Assembly: GCF_004342915.1 (NCBI RefSeq)
Contig: NZ_SLWL01000014.1
Span: 1 to 64,000, forward strand
Reading direction: 5' to 3'
From: Camelimonas lactis
GTDB lineage: Bacteria; Pseudomonadota; Alphaproteobacteria; Rhizobiales; Beijerinckiaceae
DNA: 64,000 nucleotides
Below are positions 1-7,883 of this stretch, piece after piece. A program made the translations under genes and the position numbers. How positions within the stretch are numbered: the stretch's first letter is position 1; each line of letters starts with the position of its first letter. Under the pieces are notes generated by a model. The model had not been told where the DNA came from and did not search any database. It worked only from the letters and a program-made list of their open reading frames with translations.

Positions 1-92
1 GCCCACGATGCCGTGGAAATGCTGCCCATGATCGCGTGGAACGCGCGCCCATCATCCGGTGGAATCAGTGCCCACCATCCCGTGGAACACGC
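1..92. repeat. 23-bp tandem repeat, four copies
   Basis: Four head-to-tail 23-bp units lie at 1-23, 24-46, 47-69 and 70-92. They share the pattern GCCCA-nn-AT-nnn-GTGGAA followed by five variable bases. The array may continue to the left of the window. The period is not a multiple of three, so the array cannot hold one reading frame with a repeated peptide. The GTG that could start the next gene lies inside the third copy. Confidence 0.85.
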
Positions 93-586
93 AGCTGACG
101 GCCGTGCGCGAGTTTGGCGCCCGGCACGGCCTGACGCGTGAGGCCGCCATTATTGGCCCGACGGGCGAGGTGGAGGACAGCGCGCGGCGCGCCTGTATCC
201 TCAACCTGCGCAAGAACCCCGATATCGCCGCCGCCATGGCCGCCGAGATGCTGCGGCGTGACGCCGGTTATCTGAAAGCCAACCTGGAGCGGAATGCGAC
301 CGACACCGATCTGTATGCGGCGCATTTCCTCGGTGCGCGGAAGGCGGCGAAGCTCGCCGCCCTGGCCCAGGCGAAACCCGGCGCGCCAGCGGCCCGGCTT
401 TTCCCTCGCGCGGCGCGGGCCAACCGCTCGATTTTTTATCAGAAGAAGGGGCGGAAGCTGAAAAGCCGCACGGTCCAGGGCGTTTATAACCGGCTGGCGC
501 TGCCCTACGCGCCGGAGGTCGATCAGGTCGCCCGCAAGGCGCGCGATATCTTCGGCGACCTGAAACCGGCCCCATCTTCAGGCTGA
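59..586 (+). CDS. C-terminal part of a lytic transglycosylase-domain protein, probably 5'-truncated
   Basis: The 175-residue product resembles the C-terminal half of SLT-type lytic transglycosylase proteins of Hyphomicrobiales. The recognisable stretch runs from LTAVREFGARHGL (about residues 13-25) through NLRKNPDIAAAMAAEML and DTDLYAAHFLGARKAAKL to FPRAARANRSIFY. In full-length relatives this is preceded by the catalytic SLT segment with its Glu and a GLFQF-type motif. None of that is present here. The frame has a stop at 29-31, so the catalytic part cannot be read from the same frame. The only early start is a GTG inside the 23-bp tandem repeat. I infer a gene broken or frame-shifted by repeat expansion, or a remnant. 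A short free-standing protein is possible but less likely. The family call rests on remembered family patterns, not a search. Confidence 0.55.
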   Translation: MESVPTIPWNTQLTAVREFGARHGLTREAAIIGPTGEVEDSARRACILNLRKNPDIAAAMAAEMLRRDAGYLKANLERNATDTDLYAAHFLGARKAAKLAALAQAKPGAPAARLFPRAARANRSIFYQKKGRKLKSRTVQGVYNRLALPYAPEVDQVARKARDIFGDLKPAPSSG

Positions 587-1031
587 AAATCCGGCCCGGT
601 GAGCGGACGCGGCTTGCCGGGCCACCCCCTGCCGCTCATTGATCCGCCCCTTGCCGGATTACTTCACAATGACAAGACGCCCTGCAAGCCGGAAGACCGT
701 CGTTACCGCTTGCCGGTCCTGGCCAATCATCATCCGCCGCCGGGCGTCAGCCCTGCAGCCGCCGCCCGCTTTTCCCGCAGGCGGGAGCGCGGGGGACCGG
801 CCCTGGCCGACAAGGCAGCAGGGGGGAACGGCGCTGAATGGGGTATATAAAAACAGAAGACGGCCGGCAGTCACGCGACAGCCGGAGGCAGCCATGCGAT
901 TTCCAGAACACACCTGAATAATCGGGAGGAGACTTGCAAAAAACCAGCGCGCGGCCACGATGGCCGTTCGGAAAACCAGCGCCATCTCGTGATATGCGGT
1001 AGCCGGTAAAGCCGCGATATCATGGCGTTGG
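587..1031. other. Intergenic stretch without a supported gene
   Basis: No open frame here has family features. It holds an imperfect inverted repeat (GATATGCGG at 991-999 against CCGCGATATC at 1012-1021) just downstream of tRNA-Lys. It also holds one copy of an 11-bp sequence, CGTGATATGCG (988-998), that recurs on the other side of the tRNA at 1118-1128. Confidence 0.5.
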
Positions 1032-1107
1032 TGGTGAGCGCGCAGGGATTCGAACCCTGGACCTACTGATTAAAAGTCAGTTGCTCTACCGGCTGAGCTA
1101 CGCGCTC
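1032..1107 (-). tRNA. tRNA-Lys (anticodon UUU)
   Basis: On the minus strand the sequence folds into a complete cloverleaf. The acceptor stem is GAGCGCG/CGCGCUC, the anticodon stem ACUGA/UCAGU, the anticodon loop CUUUUAA with anticodon UUU, and the T arm CAGGG-UUCGAAU-CCCUG. The discriminator is A (base 1035), and the CCA tail is encoded at 1034-1032. It stands alone. Confidence 0.97.
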
Positions 1108-1222
1108 TCACGCTGGCCGTGATATGCGCAGACGGCGTTGCGGTCAACCGCCGTGCGCGACAGTCCCCAGGCAATGCGCGGTGACAGGACCTGGCGACGG
1201 CGCGAGGCAAGGCTCAGGGGCA

Positions 1223-1432
1223 TCAGCCCTGACGCGGCGCCACGCCTGCGGCCAGCCCGTGCGCCCCGACCGCGGGATGGGGCATGGCGACGACGCGGCG
1301 AGGCGGCGTGGTCTGGCGCATGTCGCCAAACAGCGCGTCATCAAACGACTTCGACGGGGCGAAGTGCGGGTCGAACGCCTGAACGGCGGGGCGCCGTTCG
1401 GGGCGGGGGGAGGCGCGGAAATTGTTGTTCAT
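1223..1432 (-). CDS. Candidate small protein of unknown function (69 aa)
   Basis: This open frame starts at an ATG and begins MNNNFRASPRPERRPAVQAF. It is rich in Pro and Arg and has no signal peptide or membrane span. Its codons end strongly in G or C, like the real genes around it. A weak AGAAG lies about eight bases before the ATG. The frame could also start 45 bases earlier, at 1477. I recognise no family. Overlapping frames on the other strand are comparable in length, so this is only a candidate. Confidence 0.3.
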   Translation of the reverse strand: MNNNFRASPRPERRPAVQAFDPHFAPSKSFDDALFGDMRQTTPPRRVVAMPHPAVGAHGLAAGVAPRQG

Positions 1433-1600
1433 GACTTCTGGTATCGCGACGCCCGCAAACGAAACATGAATGACCATGTCACCAGTGCGTGAGAATCCGG
1501 CGGATCCGGATCCGTGTCCATTCGTGGTTAGCAGGAGCTTTCGGCATGTCCAGGGCCCGCCCGGAAGCCCGTCATGGCGCGGGTCCGCCCGGCGGCAAAT

Positions 1601-1627
1601 GAAAAGCCCCGCCTTGAAGGCGGGGCT
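1601..1627 (-). terminator. Rho-independent terminator of the His-rich protein gene
   Basis: A 9-bp perfect stem, AGCCCCGCC (1605-1613) with GGCGGGGCT (1619-1627), has a 5-base loop. Read on the minus strand it is followed by a short T run (1604-1601). It sits 10 bp beyond the stop codon of the gene at 1637-1909. Confidence 0.85.
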
Positions 1628-1636
1628 GACCCGGGA

Positions 1637-1909
1637 TCACCAGCGACGGTGGTGGCGGTGGTAATGCCGCGCGTGCGGCGGCCGGTGGTAGTGACGGTGG
1701 TGATAGCGCGGCGGCCGGTGGTAATGGCGGTAATGGGGCGGCGGCCGGTGATAGTGGCGGCGGTGATGGTGGTGGTGATACTGCGCCTGGGCGACCGGGA
1801 GGCCAACGCTTGACGCCGCAGCAGGACCAACCGGGACTGGCGCCGCCTGGGCAGCGCCGACGCCCAGGGCCAGCGCCGCTCCAAAGATTGCTCCGAATAT
1901 CGCTTTCAT
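1637..1909 (-). CDS. Small exported histidine-rich protein
   Basis: The 90-residue product starts with a clear Sec signal peptide (MKAIFGAIFGAALALGVGAAQA, cleavage near residue 22). A short Pro/Ala linker follows, then a tail of about 48 residues with 19 histidines, many arginines, tyrosines and prolines. The tail is built from an imperfectly repeated RHYHRPP element and opens with a run of five histidines. There is a good ribosome-binding site (GGAG about eight bases before the ATG) and a terminator just after the stop, so it looks like a complete single-gene transcript. No domain family is recognisable. Periplasmic binding of metal ions such as Ni, Cu or Zn is a reasonable inference from composition only. 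Low-complexity His/Arg-rich exported proteins of this sort occur in Hyphomicrobiales as hypothetical proteins. Confidence 0.8.
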   Translation of the reverse strand: MKAIFGAIFGAALALGVGAAQAAPVPVGPAAASSVGLPVAQAQYHHHHHRRHYHRPPPHYRHYHRPPRYHHRHYHRPPHARHYHRHHRRW

Positions 1910-2078
1910 ATCTTGCTCCAGCTACAGCCCGACGCGATGGGACGCGTCAGCGCCCATGCGCCATCGGACCTATGAATCTGGTTGCATTCGACTCAAATGC
2001 AGTCGACACGTTGGCGAAAGGCGGCGCCCATTCCGTGGCGCCTTCCAAAATTGTGAAGACGGGGTGATCCCGCGCCCG

Positions 2079-4274
2079 TCAGGCGGCCGGCTTCAGCCTG
2101 TCCAGCTTCGCCAGCAGCAGCGGATCATTCAGCACCGCGATGCGCTCGCGCTGGGAAAGCCAGCTGCGGGCGTCAGCCACGGTTTCAGCATCCGCCAGCT
2201 TGGCTTCGGCCAACACGTGCTCGGGGTCGACCTGGCCGCGCTTGCGGGCCGGGCGGGGCGGCAGCATGGCGATATGAGCCTGGCGGATTTCGGGCGCCCG
2301 CCGCATGACGTCGAAGGCGTCGTCTTCATCGAAACCACGCGCCGCGAAGCTTTCCTGCAATGTGTTGGCGCGGGTCACCACGGGCGGCGGCGCCACTTCT
2401 TCTGGCGTCAGCAGCAGGCCGATCCGTTTCAGGAACAGGCCAATGGACTTCTTGCCGCTCATCCACGAGATCGGGATTGCCAGCAGCAGGCCAACAATGG
2501 TCGGCGACATCCACAGGGCCAGCGAGGTGGCGATGAGAAACGCGGTGAGGCCGGCCACCACGCCAAGCGCCATGTGCTGCCAGTGCCGCCGGACAATGTC
2601 CCGGAAGGCGATGGAGCCGTCATCGCGTCGTTGCGGGTTCCAGCCCGTGTCGCGGCCAAGCAGGATCTGCGCCACCGCGCCGGACTGGATCACCATCATG
2701 ATGGGGGCGAGCAGGGCGGACATGATCGTCTCGAACACGGTCGAGATAATGACGCGGATGGCGCCGCCGCCATCGCGCCGGTCCTGACCGTTGGTCAGCG
2801 TCAGGATCAGGCCGAACAGCTTCGGCGCCAGCAGGATGGCCATGGTCAGCACGAACAGCGCCAGGGCTCGCTCCGGGTCGAACCGCGGCCAGGCGGGGAA
2901 CAGCGAGAATTCCTGGCTGAAGTACTCGGGCCGCACATACCGGCTCTGCAGCACCAGGATGATGCCGATAACCAGCTGCATCAGCCACAATGGCGAGGCC
3001 AGATAGGAGAAGATGCCGGTGGCGAAGTGCTGCCGTGTCGCCCATTTCAGGCCGGCGGAGCCGATAACGCGCGCGTGCTGCAGATTGCCCTGGCACCAGC
3101 GGCGGTCGCGCGTCGCCAGGTCGATCAGCGACGGCGGGCTTTCCTCGTAGCTGCCGCCCAGGTGCGGCAGCATGTAAACCGTCCAGCCGGCGCGGCGGAT
3201 CAGCGCCGCCTCGACGAAATCGTGGCTCAGGATATGGCCGCCGAAGGGCGGCTTGCCGGAGAGGTCGGGCATGCCGCAATGGGCGGCGAACGCCCGGGTG
3301 CGGATGATGGCGTTGTGGCCCCAGTAGTTGCCGTCCTTGCCCATCCAGACGGACAGGCCCGTGGCGATCACCGGGCCGTAGACCCGCGCGGCGAACTGCT
3401 GCAACCGGGCGAACAGCGTGTTGCGGTTGATGATCAGCGGCAACGTCTGGATAATGCCTGCGTCCGGGTCAGCCTCCATCGCGGCGGCGAGACGGACGAT
3501 GCAGTCTCCGGTCATCAGGCTGTCGGCGTCCAGCACCAGCATGTGGTCGTAGGCGCCGCCCCAGCGGGTGACGAAATCGGCGATGTTGCCGGCCTTGCGG
3601 TGGGTATTTTTTTGCCGGCGCCGGTAATACAGGCGCGCGCCTGGCCCCATCTGCTCGCGCAGGGCGAGAAACGCCCGCTCCTCCGCCACCCAGACATCCG
3701 GGTTGGTCGTGTCCGACAGGATGAAATAATCAAAAGCCTCGCCGCAGCCGGTCGCCTCGATGCTTTCGCGCATCGCGAACAGGGCGGCGAAGGTGCGGGA
3801 GGTTTCCTCGTTGTAAACCGGCATCACCACCGCGGTGCGGGTGGTCAGGCCGCTCACCGCCGCGAGCGTCTTGCGCGACCGGAACAGCAGGGCGACAAAG
3901 CCGACGATGGCGCTGGTGAACGCGATGGCGATCCAGGAAAAATTGATGGTGAACAGCGCCAGCAGCGCCCACTGCAGCCAGGTGGTGCGGCTGACCGACA
4001 CCACCTCATACATCTCGCGCGCGCCATAGAGCGTCAGGGCCAGCGCGCCGACGAACACCACGAAGCGGGCAACCCAGCCTCCGGCCCCGGGCCCTACCTT
4101 GCCAAGGGGGCGGCGGCCGTCGCGACGCCGCCAGCGACGCAGGGATTGCGTCGGCATCTCCAGCCTGTTTTCCGGCGGCAGCGCCCCGGGCGCGCCCTGA
4201 TCCCGGACGTCCGCCGGCGCCAGCGATGCCGCGTTTTCCTCAACAATTGCTACGCGGTCCATCTGTACAGCCAT
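2079..4274 (-). CDS. opgH: Glucan biosynthesis glucosyltransferase OpgH (MdoH)
   Basis: OpgH is the inner-membrane processive glucosyltransferase that builds the linear beta-1,2-glucan backbone of osmoregulated periplasmic glucans from UDP-glucose. The 731-residue product has two N-terminal membrane spans (about 67-84 and 103-130) and a family 2 glycosyltransferase domain from about 147 (TAVVMPVYNEE). The metal-binding DAD is in LVLDADSLM (246-254), and LSHDFVEAA and the DRRWCQGN motif (QxxRW type) come later. Several C-terminal spans follow. Length is typical. It lies downstream of opgG and its start overlaps the end of opgG by 25 bp. A second in-frame ATG at 4262 would shorten the overlap. 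Its substrate links it to the UDP-sugar economy, but the glmU/glmS genes next door feed UDP-GlcNAc, not UDP-glucose. Confidence 0.95.
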   Translation of the reverse strand: MAVQMDRVAIVEENAASLAPADVRDQGAPGALPPENRLEMPTQSLRRWRRRDGRRPLGKVGPGAGGWVARFVVFVGALALTLYGAREMYEVVSVSRTTWLQWALLALFTINFSWIAIAFTSAIVGFVALLFRSRKTLAAVSGLTTRTAVVMPVYNEETSRTFAALFAMRESIEATGCGEAFDYFILSDTTNPDVWVAEERAFLALREQMGPGARLYYRRRQKNTHRKAGNIADFVTRWGGAYDHMLVLDADSLMTGDCIVRLAAAMEADPDAGIIQTLPLIINRNTLFARLQQFAARVYGPVIATGLSVWMGKDGNYWGHNAIIRTRAFAAHCGMPDLSGKPPFGGHILSHDFVEAALIRRAGWTVYMLPHLGGSYEESPPSLIDLATRDRRWCQGNLQHARVIGSAGLKWATRQHFATGIFSYLASPLWLMQLVIGIILVLQSRYVRPEYFSQEFSLFPAWPRFDPERALALFVLTMAILLAPKLFGLILTLTNGQDRRDGGGAIRVIISTVFETIMSALLAPIMMVIQSGAVAQILLGRDTGWNPQRRDDGSIAFRDIVRRHWQHMALGVVAGLTAFLIATSLALWMSPTIVGLLLAIPISWMSGKKSIGLFLKRIGLLLTPEEVAPPPVVTRANTLQESFAARGFDEDDAFDVMRRAPEIRQAHIAMLPPRPARKRGQVDPEHVLAEAKLADAETVADARSWLSQRERIAVLNDPLLLAKLDRLKPAA

Positions 4275-5800
4275 GTCTCGCTCAGGGGCTTGCCAGCGGC
4301 CTCCAGCACGAGGCGCAGTTCGGTGAGCGGCTCGTCGCCCGGATCAAGCTCAAACGCCACCCGCATCACCTTGCGTTCGGGGTAGGGCCAGAGCTTCAGG
4401 TTGGTGATGGCGGCGCCCTTGCCGGCGCCAAGCGCCGGTTTCAGCTCCGCCAGCCGGCCGGGATCAGCCAGGGCGTCGCCGACAAATTCCACCAGGAACC
4501 TGCGCCGGCGGCCGCCCCGTCCCTTGCCGGTGCGCGTCAGGTTGACCCGCGCCAGTGGCGGCGGCTCGGGGATGCTCCAGCACCAGTATTGCCGGTAGGC
4601 ATAAGTTGCCTCGGCCCCGGCGGCCAACGCCGCCTTCGGCCGCCAGTAGGCGATGATATTGTCGTTGACATCCGACTCGGTCGGAATCTCGATCAGTTGC
4701 ACGGAGCCTTCGCCCCAGTCCGACAGGGGTTCGACCCAGACGCTGGGACGCCGGTCGAAACGCTGGCTGTCGTCCTGAAAAGCGGCGAAGCTGCGCTCGC
4801 GTTGCAGCAACCCAAACCCCTTCGGGCTGGAATCCACGAAAGCCGACAGCTGCAACTGTTGCGGATTGACGACCGGACGCCATAACCATTCGCCGCGCCC
4901 GTTGCTGATCTGCAGGCCATTGACCTCGAAAACGGCGGCGCGCACGTCGTCCACGTTGCGCTGGCTGGCCGGACCGAACAGGAACGTTCCGGCATGGCCG
5001 CCCCAGCCCACGTGATCAATGGCGACGCGGGTGAACATGGTGACCTCGACGTCGACAATGGTCATGTCGCCAGGGCGGACCGTGTATCTGACGGCGGCGG
5101 TCACGCTCTCGGACTCGATCAGCGCGTGTATCACCAGGGTCTCGGCGGCCAACGCCGGCTGCTCGATCCAGAAGGCGCGGAAAACCGGAATTTCCTCACC
5201 CTTGACCTCGCCTGGCCGCAGGGTCAGCGTGCGCGCCACCGTCCCGAGATTCTGCCCCCGGGCCATGGCGCGATAGAAGGTGGCTCCCTGGAAAATCGCC
5301 ATCTGGACCGGGCGCTCGCCATTGCCGGCGAAAATCCGGAAGCCCGAAAAACCGATGTCCTTGCCTTCGGGCGGGGCGGGCAGCGCGCCGAAATCGTAAT
5401 TCGCCGACTTGTAAGGCGCGCGTTGGACCTGGCCGTCAACGACCACGTAAAGCACCACATGGTCCTTGAACAGTGCGCCGCGCGGCAACGGCTCGACGAC
5501 GAAACCACGTTGCTGGCCCGACCAGAGCAGGCCTTCGGGCCTGGCGCGGATGCCGACATACTGGTCGTAAGTCAGGTTGGCGAGCTGGTCGGGGAGATCA
5601 ACCGGCGGGGCGGTGAACGGGCGCATGGCGAGTTGCCGGGCCAGGTCCACCACATGGCCAGGCTCGAAATTGCCGCCGTTTCCGGCCGCCGCCTGCGAGC
5701 CACTGGCGTCCGTCGTCTGCGCGTCGCCCCTTCCGGTCGACGCCGCGAGCGCGGCGACCGCGCCGGACCACATCAGCTGCCTGCGGTTGATCATGCTCAT
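4250..5800 (-). CDS. opgG: Periplasmic glucan biosynthesis protein OpgG/OpgD family
   Basis: OpgG-type proteins act in the periplasm and are needed to branch and release osmoregulated periplasmic glucans. The 516-residue product opens with a twin-arginine-like signal (INRRQLMWSGAVAALAAS, residues 4-21), so export is probably through Tat, as in OpgD. The body has the family hallmarks FVVEPLPRGALFKDHVV, YDFGALPAPPEGKDIGFSGF and HVGWGGHAGTFLFGP, and the length fits. It is first in a two-gene operon with opgH, with overlapping ends suggesting coupled translation. OpgG and OpgD are homologous. The Tat-like signal leans towards OpgD, while the position next to opgH leans towards OpgG, so the exact paralogue is open. 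Confidence 0.93.
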   Translation of the reverse strand: MSMINRRQLMWSGAVAALAASTGRGDAQTTDASGSQAAAGNGGNFEPGHVVDLARQLAMRPFTAPPVDLPDQLANLTYDQYVGIRARPEGLLWSGQQRGFVVEPLPRGALFKDHVVLYVVVDGQVQRAPYKSANYDFGALPAPPEGKDIGFSGFRIFAGNGERPVQMAIFQGATFYRAMARGQNLGTVARTLTLRPGEVKGEEIPVFRAFWIEQPALAAETLVIHALIESESVTAAVRYTVRPGDMTIVDVEVTMFTRVAIDHVGWGGHAGTFLFGPASQRNVDDVRAAVFEVNGLQISNGRGEWLWRPVVNPQQLQLSAFVDSSPKGFGLLQRERSFAAFQDDSQRFDRRPSVWVEPLSDWGEGSVQLIEIPTESDVNDNIIAYWRPKAALAAGAEATYAYRQYWCWSIPEPPPLARVNLTRTGKGRGGRRRRFLVEFVGDALADPGRLAELKPALGAGKGAAITNLKLWPYPERKVMRVAFELDPGDEPLTELRLVLEAAGKPLSETWLYRWTA

Positions 5801-6349
5801 CTGAACCAGCGTTAAGGCGCCGCGCCATCCCGTTGAAGCGCGAACAATGAAAATTATGACTTATCGCCAGCTTCTTGCAATGGCTCCGGCCATCACGGGC
5901 GGAGCTGGCCGGCCCGGGCGGACCATGCGGTGAAAAGCGGCGGTTTCAAGACAGGAAACCAAATGGAATCCCCTGTCCCGTCCGGCGGCAGCTGTCTCAC
6001 AGGCCCTTGCCGGTTTAAAGACCCCCTTGAAGTGATAGCAGGAGCGCGGGCCGTTTTGTCCCCACTCCCGATCGCCTCAGGGCCGCGTCATTTCTCATTC
6101 CTCGCGCGCGGCTTGCCGGCGCCAGAGGCTGGCCGGCGAGCCTGTGGCGCGGGGCAAGGAAGCCGGATGATTTGTGCGTGGGGAATCATGGTTTAATAGA
6201 CAGGCGGCGTCAGACGCCCGGAAGACGATGGCCAGCCGGAAGCGGGCGCGCCCGTGTTTTTCCGTGATTGCCATAAATTCCGTCAGCCCCCGCGCTTTCC
6301 GGCGGACGGTTCCTTCGCCGCAACCCGCACCCAGGAGCATCGTCCGTTC
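5801..6349. other. Divergent intergenic region between opgG and glmU
   Basis: About 550 bp separate the two divergent genes, so promoters for both should lie here. A small AT-rich patch (5845-5865) lies upstream of opgG. No RNA gene, strong hairpin or convincing small gene is visible. A frame that would extend glmU upstream to 6254 lacks family similarity. Confidence 0.5.
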
Positions 6350-7708
6350 ATGACCGCGTCTCACGCCGTCGCCCCGTTCCGCGCCATCGTTCTCGCCGCC
6401 GGCGAGGGCACGCGCATGCAATCGGCCATGCCAAAGGTGCTGCATCGTATCGCCGGCCGCTCGATGGTCGCCCATGTGCTGCACGCCCTGGAGGCCGCCG
6501 GCGCCCGCGACGTGGTCGTGGTGGTCGGGCCGGGCCGGGCCGATGTGGCGGATGAGGCGCGCCGGGTCGCGCCTGGCGCCGTGTTGCGCGAACAGCGCGA
6601 GCGGCTCGGCACGGCGCACGCGGTGCTGGCGGCGCGCGACGACATCGCGGCGGACAACGTCGATATCGTTGTGGCGTTTGGCGACACGCCGCTGATCCAG
6701 CCGGAAACCCTGGCGCGCCTGCATGGCCTGCTTGGCGGCAATGTCGCCGTGGCGGTGCTGGGCTTCGAGGCCGCCAATCCCTTCGGTTATGGCCGTCTCG
6801 TCCGCCATGGCGAGGATCTGGCGGCGATCCGCGAGGAAAAGGACGCCGATGAGGCCGAACGCGCCATCACCCTGTGCAACGCCGGGCTGATGGCCCTGTC
6901 CGGGGCCCATGCCCTCAGCATTCTGGAGCGCATCGAGCCCAACAACGCCAAGGGTGAGTTCTATCTCACCGACGCCGTCGACATTGCCCGGGGGCTCGGC
7001 CTGCGCGCCGCGGTGACCGTCGCCCCGGAATCGGAGGTAATGGGCGTCAACGACCGCGCCCAGCTCGCCGTGGCGGAGGCGGAAATCCAGCGGCGGCTGC
7101 GCCGGGCGGCCATGCTCGGCGGCGCCACGTTGCAGGACCCCGACAGCGTCTATTTCAGCGCCGACACCCGGCTTGGCCGCGACGTCACCGTGGAGCCGCA
7201 TGTGGTGTTCGGCCCCGGCGTCACCGTGGAGGCCGGCGCGACCATCCATGCTTTCTCGCACCTGGAAGGCGCCATTGTCCGCGAGGGGGCCGACATCGGC
7301 CCGTATGCCCGCCTGCGTCCCGGCGCCGATGTGGGCGCGAAAGCCCGCGTCGGCAATTTCGTCGAGCTCAAGAACACGGTGATGGGCGCCGGCGCCAAGG
7401 CCAACCATCTGGCTTATCTGGGCGACGGCGTGGTCGGCGAGGGCGCCAACATCGGCGCCGGCACGATCTTCTGCAACTATGACGGTTTCGGCAAAGCAAA
7501 AACCGTGGTCGGCAAGGGCGCTTTTGTTGGCTCGAACTCATCCCTGGTCGCCCCGGTGACCCTGGGAGACGGCGCCTATATCGGCACGGGCTCAGTCATC
7601 ACCGCCGATGTGGCGCCGGACGCCCTCGCCCTGGCGCGGGGACGTCAGATGGAGAAACCCGGCTGGGCGGCGGAGTTCCGCGCCAGGAACGCCAGCCGCA
7701 AGAAGTGA
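6350..7708 (+). CDS. glmU: Bifunctional GlmU: GlcN-1-P acetyltransferase / GlcNAc-1-P uridyltransferase
   Basis: GlmU carries out the last two steps of UDP-N-acetylglucosamine synthesis in the cytoplasm, feeding peptidoglycan and lipopolysaccharide. The 452-residue product has the N-terminal nucleotidyltransferase loop LAAGEGTRM (about 15-23). The C-terminal half is a left-handed beta-helix of hexapeptide repeats with the acetyltransferase segments GNFVELKN and [10 protein letters not shown] chose the ATG at 6350 because it places the LAAGEGTRM loop at the usual distance from the N-terminus. The frame runs open to 6254, but those 32 residues have no family match. An AGGAG lies about 12 bases before the ATG, a rather long spacing. 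glmS follows 175 bp downstream in the same direction. Confidence 0.96.
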   Translation: MTASHAVAPFRAIVLAAGEGTRMQSAMPKVLHRIAGRSMVAHVLHALEAAGARDVVVVVGPGRADVADEARRVAPGAVLREQRERLGTAHAVLAARDDIAADNVDIVVAFGDTPLIQPETLARLHGLLGGNVAVAVLGFEAANPFGYGRLVRHGEDLAAIREEKDADEAERAITLCNAGLMALSGAHALSILERIEPNNAKGEFYLTDAVDIARGLGLRAAVTVAPESEVMGVNDRAQLAVAEAEIQRRLRRAAMLGGATLQDPDSVYFSADTRLGRDVTVEPHVVFGPGVTVEAGATIHAFSHLEGAIVREGADIGPYARLRPGADVGAKARVGNFVELKNTVMGAGAKANHLAYLGDGVVGEGANIGAGTIFCNYDGFGKAKTVVGKGAFVGSNSSLVAPVTLGDGAYIGTGSVITADVAPDALALARGRQMEKPGWAAEFRARNASRKK

Positions 7709-7883
7709 GCCCGCCGCCGGCCGCCGGGAATCGGGGCCGGCGTCATAATCCGTCAGGTTTTTTGATTTGTCTGACGCCGCCATTTCCTTCAGGCATCGCA
7801 ACTTCAGCGCGCGGCTCCGGCGTTTCTGACCGGAGCGAAGATCCCTGGCGCATCGCCATTCCAGCTTTCAGGTGAACAGAGAC

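Noticed and set aside
1-92. CRISPR array
   Set aside because: Units are only 23 bp with about 5 variable bases and no true spacers. No cas genes are nearby.
1956-4385. Long open plus-strand frame (about 800 codons) antisense to opgH
   Set aside because: It is rich in Gln, His, Arg and Gly with no domain, exactly as expected for the complement of a GC-rich gene. OpgH on the other strand has full family motifs.
7709-7883. glmS ribozyme/riboswitch in the leader
   Set aside because: The gap is too short for it and shows none of its core. The ribozyme is known mainly from Gram-positive bacteria.
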